A stretch of 64,000 bases of DNA from Paragordius varius (GCA_964247055.1 OZ176055.1:186001-250000), one strand, 5' to 3'; positions 11,714-27,900 are shown, counted from the first letter of the stretch. Made by a program: numbers and translations. The notes: generated by a model from the sequence alone, not told the origin.

Positions 11714-12749
11714 ATATTGTATAGAAGAAAAAGCTTTATTTTATTGGGAAATTATATTTTTACAATTTTATAGAGTCGATTGATATTTTCACATAAAAAT
11801 GCATATTTAAAAAATAGTATGAGCCAAAACCACCAAAATTTTTAACTACATTTTTTATCAATATTTTTTTGTATATCATTAGATTTATTAGAAAGATATG
11901 ATTTTATACCATATACATGTACATATCTTTGAAAAATATATTTTGAGATGGGTTATTTTTTTCTAAAAAAATTGCAATATAGTTACATAAATAGATATAC
12001 TTTATGTGCAAAAAAACATTCCACCTATATCCATTTTAAATTTAAATAATAAATTTACTATATTGTGAAATGTTAAAGTTAGTACAATTTCTTGGAAAAC
12101 TTACATAATTTATTTAAATCTATAGCAATTTCAAAACCTAAATGTGCTTTCTTTGATTCATAATATAACTAAATATTATTGATTACTAGGCAATTTTCCA
12201 GAAAACGTACAATATTAACTGCGCAAAATTCTTTCATATATACTTAGGCATATAATAAAAATTATGGGGGTAGGCAATTTTCCGGAAAACGTAAAAAATG
12301 TTTCTTTGCGCCTCATGTCATTCTTGAAAAGGACATTTATTTAATATAGCTTTGTTTTTGTTTTAGCTATTCTCTGGGTACAATATTGTCATTCACATTA
12401 AAAATTCTCTATATTTTCATTATTTAGCCTACAATAAAATAAGATATACTATGATTAGCGTGAAAAGTTTTGAAAACCTAAAATTTTTTTTAGAAGAAAT
12501 TATATTATAAATCTATCGTCTAAATATTTCAATTTATTTTCATATAACAGTTTTTACAATAAAATACACATGTATATATAAGCTAATGACTTGAATAATT
12601 GCCACATTTTTCGATAAATAAAGAAAAAATTTGTTTGCTAAAATACATTTCTATTCTTGATTCAAAAAATTTGTAAGCTAAATATGCGTACATATATATT
12701 AATATTAATTAAATAATTTTCAAAACACATGATCGTGAATGAATGAAAA
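11714..12749. other. Convergent intergenic region, TMEM169 / E-Syt 3' ends
   Basis: No gene is seen. AT-rich. A 20-base-scale direct repeat, AGGCAATTTTCC(A/G)GAAAACGT, occurs at about 12189 and 12273. Confidence 0.4.
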
Positions 12750-15700
12750 TCAGCCGACTAGATCAAATTTATGAGCGGGAGAATTGGTGGTTGATCCATC
12801 ATTCAATTCAAACCTAACATATAAAAAAATTATTTTAAAATATTTTAATAATAAAACCAAAAAAATTATTTTATTATATTTTAATATCTAAATAATTTAT
12901 TAAAACAAAAATATATATATTTAACACCAAAAATGAAATAGATATATTGATAAAATATATTACATCATTACATAACAAAAGCAAGCAGAAATTAAACAGA
13001 AAAAGCGATAGATGGGTATATTATTGACTCAAAAGGTTCCTTTTTAATTGATTAATTGATTGATGTTTATAAAAGTTTTAAATCAACGGAATCAATCATA
13101 CAGTAAAAATTGAATTTATACGGAAGGAAAAAACTTAAAAATATAGAGACAAATATTTTTTTTAAAAAACAACCAACCATACTTTTTAACCACTTTAATT
13201 TTTCTCATATAAAAATCATTTAATTACAATTGTAAAATATATATATAATTGATTGTTACCAATATACATCTCTATTATGTACTTTGCAATTCAAAACAAT
13301 GAGTTATCTTTTTTAAAAAAATCAAGATTAACATATGGTTGGTTATCATTTAGAAAAAAAATATCTGTCTTTATATTTTACCATTTTGTCCGTATAAATC
13401 AAATTTTTACTGTAATTAGATTTCAAACATATAAGACTGTAATAAAAATTACTTGCTACTTTATAGACAAAAGTTATTTAAAAAACATGTGAATAATTAT
13501 TAAGATTTTGTTAAAAAGCATTGGGTTAAAAATAACATAATAAATATTTTACCTTAAATATCATTTTTGAATGTTTTTAATACAAAATAACCCATATTAA
13601 TAACAAAAACACTTTATAAATTCTCCAACAATTTTTTTTATCTAATAAAAGGATGCCATTTAAAAGAGCCTTTGAGCCAATTATATATACCCTACTTTTT
13701 TGCGTATAAAAAATAAAAATAAGGTAAGACATGCCATAATAAGATAGATAGTTAGATAGATTGATAGTTTGAGAAATAATTTAGCATTTTCTGTGCATAT
13801 TCTTTGCATAATTGTTGAATTTCAATCAAAATTATTCCAGATCAGCTGATTTGAATTGAATTTGCATATGGCGGGAACTGAGTAGATAAAAATGATAATT
13901 TTCTTTTCCATTTATGTTTGACGGGTTGATTTTTCATGCAATACCTTTTTTTATTACGAAGATTAAAATTATTATGGTGATGAAACAATGTTGTAGCAAC
14001 ATTATTTGATTGAATCCTTAAAACAAAGGAAAGTTTTTTGAAAAAAAACAGAGAAAATTAAATAAGCAGATATAGAATACATAAAAAGCAGTAAAAAAAT
14101 CATGCAAAACTATATATAATTGTCTTTTAAAAATAAAATTTGTATAAATCTCAATATTTAACATAAAAAGCCGTAATATATATATATATTATATACCATA
14201 AACTCCTTGGTTCATTCAATTCAATTTGACTCAAATCTATTTCAGACTGTTCAATTAAAGAATTATGATTATAATAAAATAAATTAAATAAAGATAAAAA
14301 TGTTAAATTAAAGGACAAATGCTATTAATTCTCTCTATATAAATTATTTACAGTAAAATTGAAATTATACACACAAAAACGTAAAATTTAAAACAATTAT
14401 TTTTTTCTGAAAGACAACCCATTTTTTCTAAAATAAATTTATTTAAAAAATTACTGATTATTTTAGGTTGAAAAATGGGATTACATATGAACATTGTGTT
14501 AATTTATACAATTATATTATTTAAAAATAATGTATTGAAATATTTCATATAGAAAAATTAAAGTTTGAAAAGGCAAGGTTGTTTTTGGAATCTAAAATAT
14601 TAGTCTTTATATTTTTACATTTTGTCCTTCCGTACTATTTCAACTTTTACTGTAATTAAAATTTAATGTTGTTATAAAATGATTGGTCATATAACTATTA
14701 ATTGACATCTCTATTTCATACTTTTTGAGTTGAAACAAGAAATTATATTTATAAATATATCAGAAACAGTACTTTGGTCTTTTCAAAAAAATATACTTGT
14801 CCCTTGATTTTATATTTTGTCCATATAATTCTAAATTTTGAAATAAAAACCCGATCAGCTGTTTTTTGATATAAAATAAAATTTATAAAAAACATTTTTT
14901 CGAAAACCAAAACAAATCAGCTGTTATTTTGAATAAAACAAAGCAATAAACTTGTCCCAAAGTAGTGTCCGCTTTGAGAAATCCGCCCTCATTTTTGACA
15001 GTCACCTGTATGCGTTTAAAGGGGATTTCTTCCTTAGGAATGCTCCATTCAAATCTAACAAGGAAAAGATTTTTGAAAAATAGGGTTTAAAAAATAAGGA
15101 AAAATATATGATTTATACTGTGATATAACCCTTTTAAAATTATTAATTTAAAGACTCTTATAGGATTATATAAAAAGATAACCAACTTAATCAAGCAAAA
15201 AATTCACAAATCATAAAAAATGTTGGAAAAAATTCAAAAAAAAGTTCAAGATATCATATTAATGCAAAAATTTTTTAATCATTACTAAAATTATATTTTT
15301 TTAAGAATATTTTATAAATAATCTTACCTTTCATTAAAAGTTGGATTGAGTGAATTCTTAATGACAACACTTTTGCGTTTTGGACTTTCCTTGAAACCCG
15401 TGGTGGGGAGCATTTCAAATTTAACATACGGACTGGCATTCGATAAATCACCGTGAATATTTAAATTTCTAACCCAAAAAAATAAAATAAAAAATTATTT
15501 TTATTATAAATATAATTTTGTTAAATATACCATTTGCCCTTCAAGAGTGTTGAACACTTCAAGTTGGTCCTTATTAAATTTTGATTCAACCATAATTGAA
15601 TTTATATTTTTTATTTTATTATATATTAACCTGATTTTCTTTAATTATTATATATCTTTTAATTTAAAACCTAAATTATTATTGAAAAACCACTTTTTTG

Positions 15701-18700
15701 TTTCAAACTATTTTTTTTCAATTGAACAAAATTATTAACTTTTATATTTTTTCATATAAAATTTAAATTAATAACCCAGAAAACTTGTATGTTTTTTCAT
15801 TTCATGTTAAAATCTTATGAATATCCAAAATTATTTTAAGAATTTGATAAATATATACGGTTTCTCAAAGATTAAAAGTTGATATCGATTTAAAATTTAT
15901 GTTAAACAATAGAAAATAAGTTAAAAACAATAAAAAGGATAAATTATTTACGATTTGATTGATAAAAGTTAAAAACAAAACAAAAAAGTGAAAGGACCAA
16001 CTTGAAGTGTTTAAGGACACTCTTGAAGTGCAAATGGTAAATTTTAAAATAATAGATTATACTCGACACGTTCCAGCAAAATAATGAATTTGTGTTGTGG
16101 GTCATCGTAAAAGAAGTTCATTAAAACACGTGGTCCACTATATCAGATAAAATGAAAAAAAAATAATAAAATATCAAATAAAAAAATATAACTATCATAA
16201 AATAATAAAAAAATGTTTAAAATAACCCTAAAAACTAAATTTCATTTCCAAAAATTATAAAATTAAAATAAATTTCAAACACAGGTCCGCGGTGTTTCAA
16301 ATATTCTTGATCAGCTGATGGATGAATGAACAAATTCCCGTCACGTGGAGTCAAATCAACACCCATTGGTGGAGCAGGCATAATGGGGATTGGGGCACCC
16401 CCTATTGCCCCATACATTCTATTTTTTTTAATGTAAAATAAAAATATAAAATTAAAATATATAAAAATAATTTTTTTGAAATATAAAAATAATATATATT
16501 ATTAGATAAAAATTTTACATACATAAATTTTTTTTTATAAAAAAATATACCTAATATCATCGCCATTCTGTTCCATCAAAGAATTGTGTCTAAAACATAT
16601 ATTTTTTCTTATAGATCAATAATTATAAACAATAACTAATTTTATTATAATATTAACGAATATTAATAATATTTTACTAAGTTAATTACACAATTTATAT
16701 GTATATATATATATATAAATTAAAAAAAAAATAAATTAAATTGTATATTAGAACTTTTCAGTTTAAAAATATATCTCATTTTTAAATAAATTTTATTGAA
16801 ACCTTCGCCCCTGTTCATCGTAATAAATGCCAGGCGGTCCGCGGGCATAATAGTCATTGCCAGCAAGGGCGTAATTTAACCCAAAGCTCTCTTCATCAGC
16901 TGATTGGTCAGTATAGGAGCCATCTATTAAAATTATTCATATTTTTATGGATTATTTCAATCAATCAATCAAATTTAATTGCGAGTATTTAGAAAAAATT
17001 TTATTAAAAAATTTAGTTTGGTCAGAAAATTAGTTTTAGAACCATTATCTTGATAAAATTGTTAAAAATTGAAAATGTTTTTAAAAAAGATAAAAAATAC
17101 CGGTAGGACCAGCTGATGGCTGACGGGCTGCGTTGCCCGTGGCAACCAAACCCCTGAGACCAGGATCATGTTCCAGCTGTTGGGCTAATTCTCCTTTCTT
17201 AAAAGCTAACGGGTCCGGACCACTCCTTAACATCTGTTATAAATACATATGATAAATGAGTGAATGAAAATAAAAGGGTTCTTGGTAAAAACATATGGAA
17301 TACATATAATTTAGTAAATAATGTGAATTAATTTAATTTGAACATATATATTAATAAATTAAAAAATTGTTATATTTACAAAAAAGTAAAAAAATTAAAT
17401 TATTAGCTAATTTTTAAAAAAATTCACTAAATGCAATTAATATTAAAAAATTTACACATATCTTATATTTGATAAGAAAAATTCAAGCAAAAATGTAAAA
17501 AAATTTAAATACATGTACATAATTCAACATCTATCAAAAAAACATAAAAATATATATATAAATTCAAAATATAAATATATTTTTAAGATCCAAATTAATT
17601 TCAAAAACATATAATTGTCTCAAAAACATATGTTTACCCTAAGTGACATGATAAGTACAATTTGGGCATCATTGTACCCCTTAGAGGTTAGAGGGAAACT
17701 TTGTTTCTTATCGAAATGGGCTTCATCCAGCAATTTGCCGACCGGGTAGGTCATTGAACCCAAACTTTTCCCGCTTTTTTCATCTTTCACCTGTATGTTT
17801 GAAATTTAATTAAAATTTTAAAAAATTAAAAAACAAAATTATGTTTTAAATTATTTAAGCAGTACTAAACTTATTTAATAAACTATGGGAAAAGATATTA
17901 TTTATCATATGTTAAACATTCAACATAATTTTTTTATTTAATGTAATAACTCATATCCATAACATAACTTATGTTGTTTCAATACATTTTATTTAAAAAA
18001 AAGTTTATTATTTTGATTGAAATTTTTTATATTTTATCAGAAAATTAAAAAATATAAAATAAGCTGAGCATGGAATTTTAAATCAAAAGTTTAAATCAAA
18101 AACCTTTTGATATACTAAATACATATTACTTTATATTTTTTTTAAACATAGAGTAAAAATTGAAATTATACGGAAGGACAAAACGTAAACATATAAAGAC
18201 AAATTTTTTTTCAAAAAATAACCACACTTTGTTTAACCTTAACTTATCTTATGAAAATCATTTGATTACAATTGTGAAATACATATTGATTGTGTTACCA
18301 ATATACAACTCTATTATAAAATTTGCAATTAAAACAATAAAAATATAAAAAATAATTAAGGTTTAAAATAATATGGTTGGTTGTCTTTTGAAAAAAATAT
18401 TTGTCTTTATATTTTTACGTTTTGTCCTTCCGTATAATTTCAATTTTTAAAACAATTTTATTAAAAAAAAATTATAAAAATTTTATTCAAAAAAATTTAT
18501 AAAAAATTTTAAATAGAAAGAAACCTCAATATTGAGCGTAGCAAGTGTAGGATTATTAACTAAAAGCGTGAAACATTGTTCCCAAACCGGATTTGTAGTT
18601 TTCGGTTTTGCTTGAGTTTTATAACCACTTTGTTCAGAATTTATTACCTGATTTTTTCAAAAATATATTTTTTCAAAAATATTATATTTAGAATATTAAT

Positions 18701-21700
18701 AAATTATATAAAAATACTTAAAATTAAAAAAAAAGTTATAAAATCAAAAAGAGATATTTATTTAAAGTAATTTAAAATACTTAAATATTTATAGATGACA
18801 CACATAAAAAATTTAAATCAATGCCAAAAATTCCCAATCTTTTTGAAAAAAAAATTCGCAACTTAACAATCATAAATAAACATGATGAATTCGCTTTAAA
18901 TTTAAAACCGTTGGTTTTAAGAGAAAAAATGTAGATTTGAGTAAAAAAATATTGATTTAAAATGGAAAAATTATAAATTTAAGAAAAAAATTGACTTTTT
19001 ATGGAAAAAATGTTGATCTAAAAATAGAATAAATTATAAATTTAAGAAAAAGATGACCTTTAAAGGAAAAAATATTTTGAAAGTGGAAAAAATTATAAAT
19101 AAAAAAAAGTTAACTTTAAGAGAAAAAATGTTGATAAAATGAGAAAAAAATATTGATTTAAGAAAAAATAATTATAAATTTAAAAAAAATTTGACTTTAA
19201 TGGCAAAAAATGTTGATTTATATAATTTTAAGAAAAAATATTAATTTTGAGAAAAATGTTGGTTTTAAGTGGAAAAATTATAAATTTAAAAAAAATTGAC
19301 TCTAAGAGAAAAATTAATTGAAAACATAAATTTAAGAAAAACTGTTGACTAGAAAATGGAAAAATATTGACCTTAAGAAAAATTTGACTTTAAAAGGAAA
19401 AAAATTAACTTTTAGTGGAAAAAATATTAATTTTGAAAAAAATGTTGGTTTTAAGTGGAAAAACCATACATTTATAAAAAATTTAATTTTAAAACAAAAA
19501 ATATTGACTTTAAAAACAAAAAAGGTTGATTTAAAATGTCAAAAAACTAATACGACCTTGTTGATAACATTAGTATTTTTAATGTCGCCTTTGTTGGAGG
19601 CATTACTCATAACACCCTCACCCCCGACAATACTAAGGATGGCTTGAGGATTGGGTTCTGCCGCAATATCAAGGGGGAACTAACCCATCCAGAAAAATGA
19701 AAAGTCAAAAAAATTTATTTTGAAAAAGTGTTAAAAAGGGTTAAAAAAGCTTAATTTTTGAACAAAAATGTTTTAAAAAGTTAAACTAATTTATATTTTG
19801 AAAAAGTGATGTTTGTGTTTGAAAATATACGAAATATACTTAAAAATTGTAAGAAATTTTTTGAAAAATTGTTTAAAAAATATACGATTAAATAATATAC
19901 TTAAAAATTGTAAATTTTTTTTGAAAGACGTTTATAAGAAAATTTCAAAGAAATATTCTCAGATATCCATATTTTTTTAATAAAATTGATATATTCATTT
20001 TTTAAAATTATAAAGAATTTAAGATATTAACTATATATCCCAACATATTATAAAGTCTATAAATTTTTTTTTCCATATTTTCGAAAAAATGTTTAAAACA
20101 AAACATACCAAACAATTGGAAAAAAGAAAACAATTAGCTCGATATAAACTGATAAAATTGAACAAAAATATATTATTATATATGTCTTTTAGATATTATC
20201 AAACCTTTTTAAAATATTTTCAAAAATAAAAAATCTTACAGGTAAATTCTTGGCCGAATCGACATAAATAACGAGGATAGCTGTGCTGAGAGAACCTCGA
20301 ATTCCACGCCTCAAATACTCATTTTCAATGATAATTAACTCGTTTTTCAGAATGGCCAAGCTTTGATTCTTATTCGTTTCAACTAATCTGTGGATTTAGT
20401 TGGAAAAAAAACCTCCATAAAATTTAATGGATAAAATAAAATTTGATTACATACTTGTTAAAATAGGTAAAATAGGTATTTTCTTTTCATACAAAAATAC
20501 GCAAAAAACATGCAAATCCTTATGCTCGAACAGGTATTAATAAAAATCTTATATAAAAAATTACAAAAAACACCAAACGGGGAAAATAAAAATTCCAATT
20601 CCTTAAAAAATTAACTAATGTATAAAATCTATTTAAACCATTCAATTCTCAATTCCTTTAAATTAATAAAATCCATTTAAACCATTCAATTCTCAATTCC
20701 TTAAAATCTCAAATAATTTCTTAAAACCTAAAAACTAAAATTCTTTAACAAATTCCTTTTAAAAATCCTTAAAAAAAGTAAGTAAAACAAACTTTTGATC
20801 ATTCAACGATACATTATCTTCATTGGGTCGGCGTTCAAAACTTTCGCTATAACTGTCCCTCATGTCACGTGGAGACGGTTGTTTCCGTTTAATTTCATTG
20901 TCATGAATCCGAGCTTGGTCCCCCCTTGTAGAAATTTCTTCCGTTTTAACCGTTTTACTTAACGGATCCTTGATTTGGCCTATAGTAATGGGCGCTATAG
21001 GTTTTAACCATTCAACCCGAGCATGTAAGTCCCCGTGTTTCGCGTCCTCCAAATTAAAATTCTAGAAAAATTAAATAATTAAATATTTTTTAATTTTAAA
21101 TATTTATTATCTTTAATTAAATATTTTTTTAAAAAAGGGAATATAAATGATTAAATTTAATTAAAAATTATTAATTTTGATAATAAAAAATTTTAATCAA
21201 ATTTTCTTTGCAAATGGAATTAGAAAAGTGTTTTATAAATTGAAATAACTTAAAAAACAACAATTTGATGGCAAAATATAAATTGAAATGATAAATTATT
21301 TTAGAAAATATTCCTTCTTAAATTAAAATTTTTTTTACAGATTATTAAAAAATATTACTTTTATGATAAATTAAATTAAAATTATTAATATTTTTAATTA
21401 ATTTTCTATAGATTTTAAAAAAACATCTTTTCGTGTAATTTTTTTGTTAAAAAATTTTGATGGCAAAAATGAAATAAATTATATAAATAAAATTTTGTGA
21501 AAAGAAATATGGATTTATTAGGAGAATATAAAATTTTAAATGAAAATGGCTTCTTAAATGGTAAAAATATTTCTAAAATTACAAAAACTTAATATTAATA
21601 ATCATATAAATTTATTAATATTATTATCAATAATAAAATAAAGTGAAATATTTAAAATAAAAAATATTAAAAAATAAAAAAGTTAATCAAGATTTTATTA

Positions 21701-21875
21701 AAAATAATATTTTTTGAAACTTATTTTCAAGGGTAAATATTATTACGGAATCGATCAAGCCTTGTTTCATAATAGATTCCATATCCAGGGACATCCTGGA
21801 AATTAAATAATTTAAAAAAATTAAAAATAATTATATAAATATATTATTTAAATTTTTTAATTTTGTTTCAATATT

Positions 21876-21922
<47 letters not shown>

Positions 21923-24900
21923 TATTTTTTAAGGAATATATTAAATATTAATATTTAATATAAATATACATATATATAAATATTTAATAAAAAAAATTTA
22001 AATTTTTTTGTTAAGAATAAAAAATTTTCTTAAAAAAATAAATATTATAAAAATTAATTTTTAAATTGAATTTATATTAAATTTATAAAAAATTAATATA
22101 ATTCAAAATTAAAACAATTTTATTGTTATATAAAAAAACTTTAAATATATAAAAAAAAGTTAAAAAAAATTAAATTTTTTTAGATAAAAAAAAATAATTA
22201 TTTTTCTCACCTGCCCAAAAAATCATCTTTATTGGGGTCATGATCCATAACTGAAATCTCAAGCCTTTGCCCAAATGGTTCGTCTACAATTGCCTTTTAT
22301 CAAAAATAAAAAAATAGAAATTCAAATAATTTAAAAAAAAATATTTAAAAAAAATAAAAAAAATTAATTAATTTTTATATAAAAAAATTTTATAAATTCA
22401 AAAAAAGTAAAAAATAAAAAAATAATTATATAAAAAATAAATTTTTATAAAAACAATAAAAATAAAAACCAAATTTAAATAAAATGAAAAATTTATAAAA
22501 AAATTTTTGAAATAAAATAATTATAAAATAAATTTTATAAAAACATTAAAGAATTTAAAATTAATAAATTTAAATAAAATTAAAAATGGTAATAAATTAA
22601 AAAAAAATAAATAAAATAAAAGATATATAATAAAATTTTTATTAATACCAACTTTATTCAATGATTTAAAATAAAATTATAAAAAATAATTAAAAAAATA
22701 TAAAAATTTAAATAGAAATATAAAATTAATAATTAAAGATTTTAATTTTAAAATAATTTAAATTAAGAAAAGTTTTTAAATAAATCGAAAAAAACCTCAA
22801 AAGCTTCATTCCATATGGGATTCAAATTATTATTTACAATGGATGTCCTGAATTCCTTGGCCCCAACTAATTTTTTAAAATTAAAATAAATTAAAAACTA
22901 AAATAAATTAAAAAATAAAAAAATAAAAAATTAAATAAAATCAAATAAAATTTATTATCTATAACAAAATAAATATATATTTAAATAATATAAAAAATAT
23001 AAAAATTAAAAAATATATATAAAAATTTATGAATGAATATATAAAAATTTAGATTTATATATAAAAGAAAAAAATAAAACAAAAATAAATAAAAAAAATA
23101 ATTATTAGTTGTTAGAAAATAATTTTTTAAAAAATGGGTAATAACAATAAAATATATAATTTTTTATTTATTTTTTTAATTTTGAAAAAAAAAAATATAA
23201 ATTAAAAATTACAAAATTAAAAAATATTTAAATTCAAAAATATAATATATTTTTGAATAATTTAAAATTTTCATAATTAATTTTTTTTAGATAATTTAAT
23301 ATTTTTCATATATGATTTTTTGGTAATATTTTATAAACAATATTTTTTGATAATTAAAATTTTCATAAATAATTTTTTTTCAATAAATTAAATTTTTAAA
23401 TTATTTTTTTTTAAAATAAACCGGTAATTTTAGCATAAGGATCGGACTTTCTGCCCAAAATACTGATATCGGCATTCACTAAATTATGGGCTGAGAATAG
23501 GGTTATTCGAACAACTCCCTAATAAATAAAATCGAAAAAAATATATTTAAATTTAAAATAAAAAAGAAAAAATTTAAATAAAAATTAAAATAAATATATA
23601 AAATGTAAAATATTTAAATTTAAATAAAAATATAAAAAAAATTAAAAAAATCTAAAAAAATTAATAAAAAAACATTTAAATAAGAGAAGCATTATTATAT
23701 TAAAAAATAATAATTTAAATAATTAAATTTAAATAACATATAAATTAATGTAAAAAATAAATAAAAAATTTAAATGACATATAAATTAAAATATGAAAAT
23801 AAAATATTAATAAAATATTCTTATTATTTAAAATTAACAACAAAACCTATGAGTTAAATTGTTAAAAATCTCTTAAATACAATATAATTTTATCATTAAA
23901 ACAAATATTTAATTTAAAAAATAAAAAAAATATAATAAAAATAATATAAAATTAATAAAATAAAAAAAAAATTAAAATTAAAAAATATTTAATTATAAAA
24001 ATAATAAAAATAATGATAATAAATATACCAATTTGTAAAAATAAATAATTTAATAGAAAATAATATAAAAAAAATAGAAAAAATATAATAATAATATAAA
24101 ATAAAAAAAAAAAAATAAAAAAATTATTTAACTTTAGGAATGAAATATTTGATTTGTTGGGATTCAATATCCTTGGAAAGAATAAGGCCGAATTTGTTGG
24201 GAATTACAATCATAGAAGCTACGACATCCATCATAACTTTACGTAATAAGTCTCTAAAAAAAATAAAAAAAAATTTAAAAAATTTAAAAAATTTAAAAAA
24301 TAAGTTTTAAAAATAAAAAAATATAAAAATAAAAAAAATATAAAAAAAAAATTTTAAAAATAAAACAAAAATAAAAAATTACATTTTAAAAATAAAAAAA
24401 ATAAAAAAAAATATAAAACAACTTTAAAAATAAAAAAAATATAAAAAAAATAAATTTTAAAAATAAAAAAATATAAAAATAATAAAAAAATATAAAAAAA
24501 ATAAAAAAATATAAAAATAAAAAAAATAAAAAAAAATATAAAATAACTAAATTTTAAAAATAAAAATAATTGTTCATGAAAAGAAAAGATGTTTAAAAAT
24601 TAAAGCAAACTTAAAAAACTACAGTAAAAATTGAAATTATACGGAAGGACAAAACGTAAAAATATAGATACAAAATTTTAATATTAAAAGACAACCCCAT
24701 ACTATTTTAAACCTTAATTTATCCTATAAAAATCATTTTATTACAATAGTTAAATACATAATTAATATTCCTAATTCACATCAGTATTTAATGTAAAGTT
24801 TAAAAATGAGTTATATATTTAAATCAAGATTTTAAAAGTATAGTTGTCTTTTAGAAAAAAAATATTTGTCTTTATATTTTTAATTTTTCTTCCGTATAAT

Positions 24901-27900
24901 TTCTCAGTTTTCTGCAACTAAATGTTGAAACTTTCAAGAAAAAAAAATGCTTAAAAAAAACTCAAAATTTTGTAGCAAAAATTTAAAAACAGCCCCGAAC
25001 CATAACTACAAAAGTTTTAATTAAAATAATCAACCAAAATATCAAGATGAAAGAAAAAAAGCTTAAAATAATTTTCCAATCGCGAAATTTTTAAAGCCTT
25101 AAAACTTTTTTCAGAAACATCATGAATAACTCTAATATTATTATACGTTTTTATCAAACCTTTAATATAAATAAAAGCCTGAGAAATCCCTGAAAAATAC
25201 CAAGTACATTGGCCAAAAATAAATTTTAAAAAATAAAAATTAAATGCTGGATGGAATTTTTACGAAAAACCTTGAATTGTTCCCCAAAAAAAGGTAAAAA
25301 AAATCTTCGAAATCTATATTAAAACCCCAATAAAAAAACAAAAAATTTAAAATTTAAGGAATTCAAACGAAACAACCCAAAAAACTTATGAAATCCCTGG
25401 AAAATCAATGAGTTAACCTAATTTGTTAAATAAAACCTGACTTTTTATACAAAACAAAATTTTTAATCTTTTCAAAAAACCTCGTTCCAAAATTACCTCT
25501 CAAAATATACTCTAAAAACTTCAATTTTAAACACACCTTTTAAAACTTACCAAATATAAAAACTTGAACGTTTAAACACTTTAAAAACATAACTTACGAA
25601 ATTACATGTAACCAAACCCATACTTCAATAAACTATCCAAATTCAAACCCTTCTCTTGATGTAAAAAGTCCCGCAAATTGAAAATCCAAAAAAAAGTATT
25701 AAAAAAACCTTTAAAACTTTCCTAAACTTTTAAAAATCTTAAGAAATTCCTGGAAAATCAAGCGCATTAGCCAAATTAGTTTAAACCAAATGGAAAAATA
25801 CGAAACTCCTTAAAAAATCCCAAAAACTTAAAATTCAAAAAAATGAAAATCTTAGCAAATAAATTTTTTTAAAACATTTTGTTAAAAAACCTTTAAAAAC
25901 TTTAAACTTTTCTAACCTTTTCTAAACTTTTCTAAACTCAAAAATCTTACGAAATTCCTGGAAAATCAAGTGCATTTGCCAAATTAGTTAGATCAAAATC
26001 AATGGCTGGCCGGTTAAGTAAGAAAACTTTAAGAGCTCCAACGAAAGGAATATCACTGATGAGCGGATAAATATGAACGCGAATATTCCCGTGAAATGTA
26101 ACATTTTTAACGCCACTCTTTATGCCATTCACGTTAAGGGTGAATTCACAATCCCCCGCATAACTAAAATGAATTATAAAGAAAAAAAATTATTCAAAAA
26201 TTTTAAATATTATAGATATAAAATAATAAATTTGGGAAATATTTCAAATGATAATGAGAATTATATGTTTAAAAGTGTAAATATAAAAAACTAAAAAATT
26301 AATAGAAAATCAATTTTTATAATAATAATTATATAATAAAACAATAACAATAAAATTTTAGGGAAATGTATATTGATTCAAACTTAAATAAAATGTTTAA
26401 GGACAGCTATAAAAATTTTATAAATCATTTACTAAAAAAAAATTTTCGATAATTATGAATATATACAGTAAAAATTGATTTATACAGACAAAACGTGAAA
26501 ATATAAAGACAAATATATATTTTTTGGTAAAAGACAACCCCATACTTTTTAATATTCGTTTTTAGTAAACTTTAATTAATTCTTTAAACGAATATATAAT
26601 AGAGATGTTAATTGGTAACTAAATCAATGATGATTTAACAATTCTAATTAAATGATTCTTAAAAGAAAAATCAAGGTTTAAAAAAGTATGGTTGGTTGTC
26701 TTTTAAAAAACGTATTTGTCTTTATATTTTTATGTTTTGTCCGGAAATTTTCAATTTTTATTAATATGTTAATGGTTTATAATTATTAAACTCAAGATTT
26801 AAAAATGTTCAAGGTTGTCCTATGAAAAAAATTATTGGTCTTTATATTTTTAAGTGTTGTCCGTAAGTATAATTTCAATTTTTACTGTGCTTTTTATGTT
26901 ATATTAAAATAAAAAAAAAGACAACCGAAAATTCATTTAAACAATAAATTAAAGAAAAGGGAAAAAAATACAAAAATTAACTAATAAAAATAAATAGTAA
27001 TAATAAAATTTATATATAAAAAGACAAACTAAAAAATATCATTTACGATTTTATTAAACTTGAAAAATAAATATTAAATATTATAGATTTAATATTAAAA
27101 AAAAGTAAAAAAAATAAATTTTTAAAAAATTTAAATATAAAATATTTTTTTTTACAAAATTTCCATATCCATAATAATTTCGTCACGATTCAGCCTTTCC
27201 TGATAAACTTTTATGCCACCAATTCTCACAGGCTAAGTAAAATAAAATTAATATTTTTGAATTCAAATTAAATTATAAATATAAAAATAAATTTAATAAA
27301 TCAAATAATACATAAATATATATTTAAACATCAAATATTCAAAAAAGATAATTAATTAACTTATAAAACTCTAACAAAGAAGATTTGATATAAAATTTAT
27401 ATTTTTAAAATAAAAAAAACCATGAAAGCTAAAAAATTTAATAAATTTAATAAATTTAATAAATAATTAAATATTTAAAATTAAAATTAAATTAAAACAA
27501 TTATTTTAAATAAAAAATATTAGAATAAATAAAAATATAATTATATTTTATTCAAATTAATAAATTATTTAAAACTTTAATTTAAAAAAAAAAAAGAAAT
27601 TAATTTACAATATCGCCAACATCAATTGTTTCAAATCGAAATGTTTTTATAACAGCTGGCAATTTAGCTTTGACTTGAGGTTCAATCTGATTCTTAATCA
27701 TACTTTTCAAGTAATTATTTATGAAGGGCCACATTTGTAGAATTATCTAGAAATTAAATAAATTTAAAAAAAAATTTATATTATTACAAAATATTTTAAT
27801 TTGAATAAAATTGGAAAAAAAGGGGTGAAAATATTTTAAAAAATTGGAGAAAGAAATATTTTATTTAATAAAAACTATTTAAATTTGAATAAAATTGGAA

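Noticed and set aside
13840-13890. Candidate E-Syt exon near the 3' end
   Set aside because: It has an acceptor-like site but no donor or homology; the exon at 14246-14197 completes C2C with correct phase instead.
15547-15738. Plus-strand open frame of 63 codons
   Set aside because: It lies inside the family C element and is made of AT-rich arm sequence.
23952-24167. Minus-strand open frame rich in F, I and L as a membrane protein
   Set aside because: It is the T-rich intron of E-Syt read through from exon 7; composition alone makes it hydrophobic.
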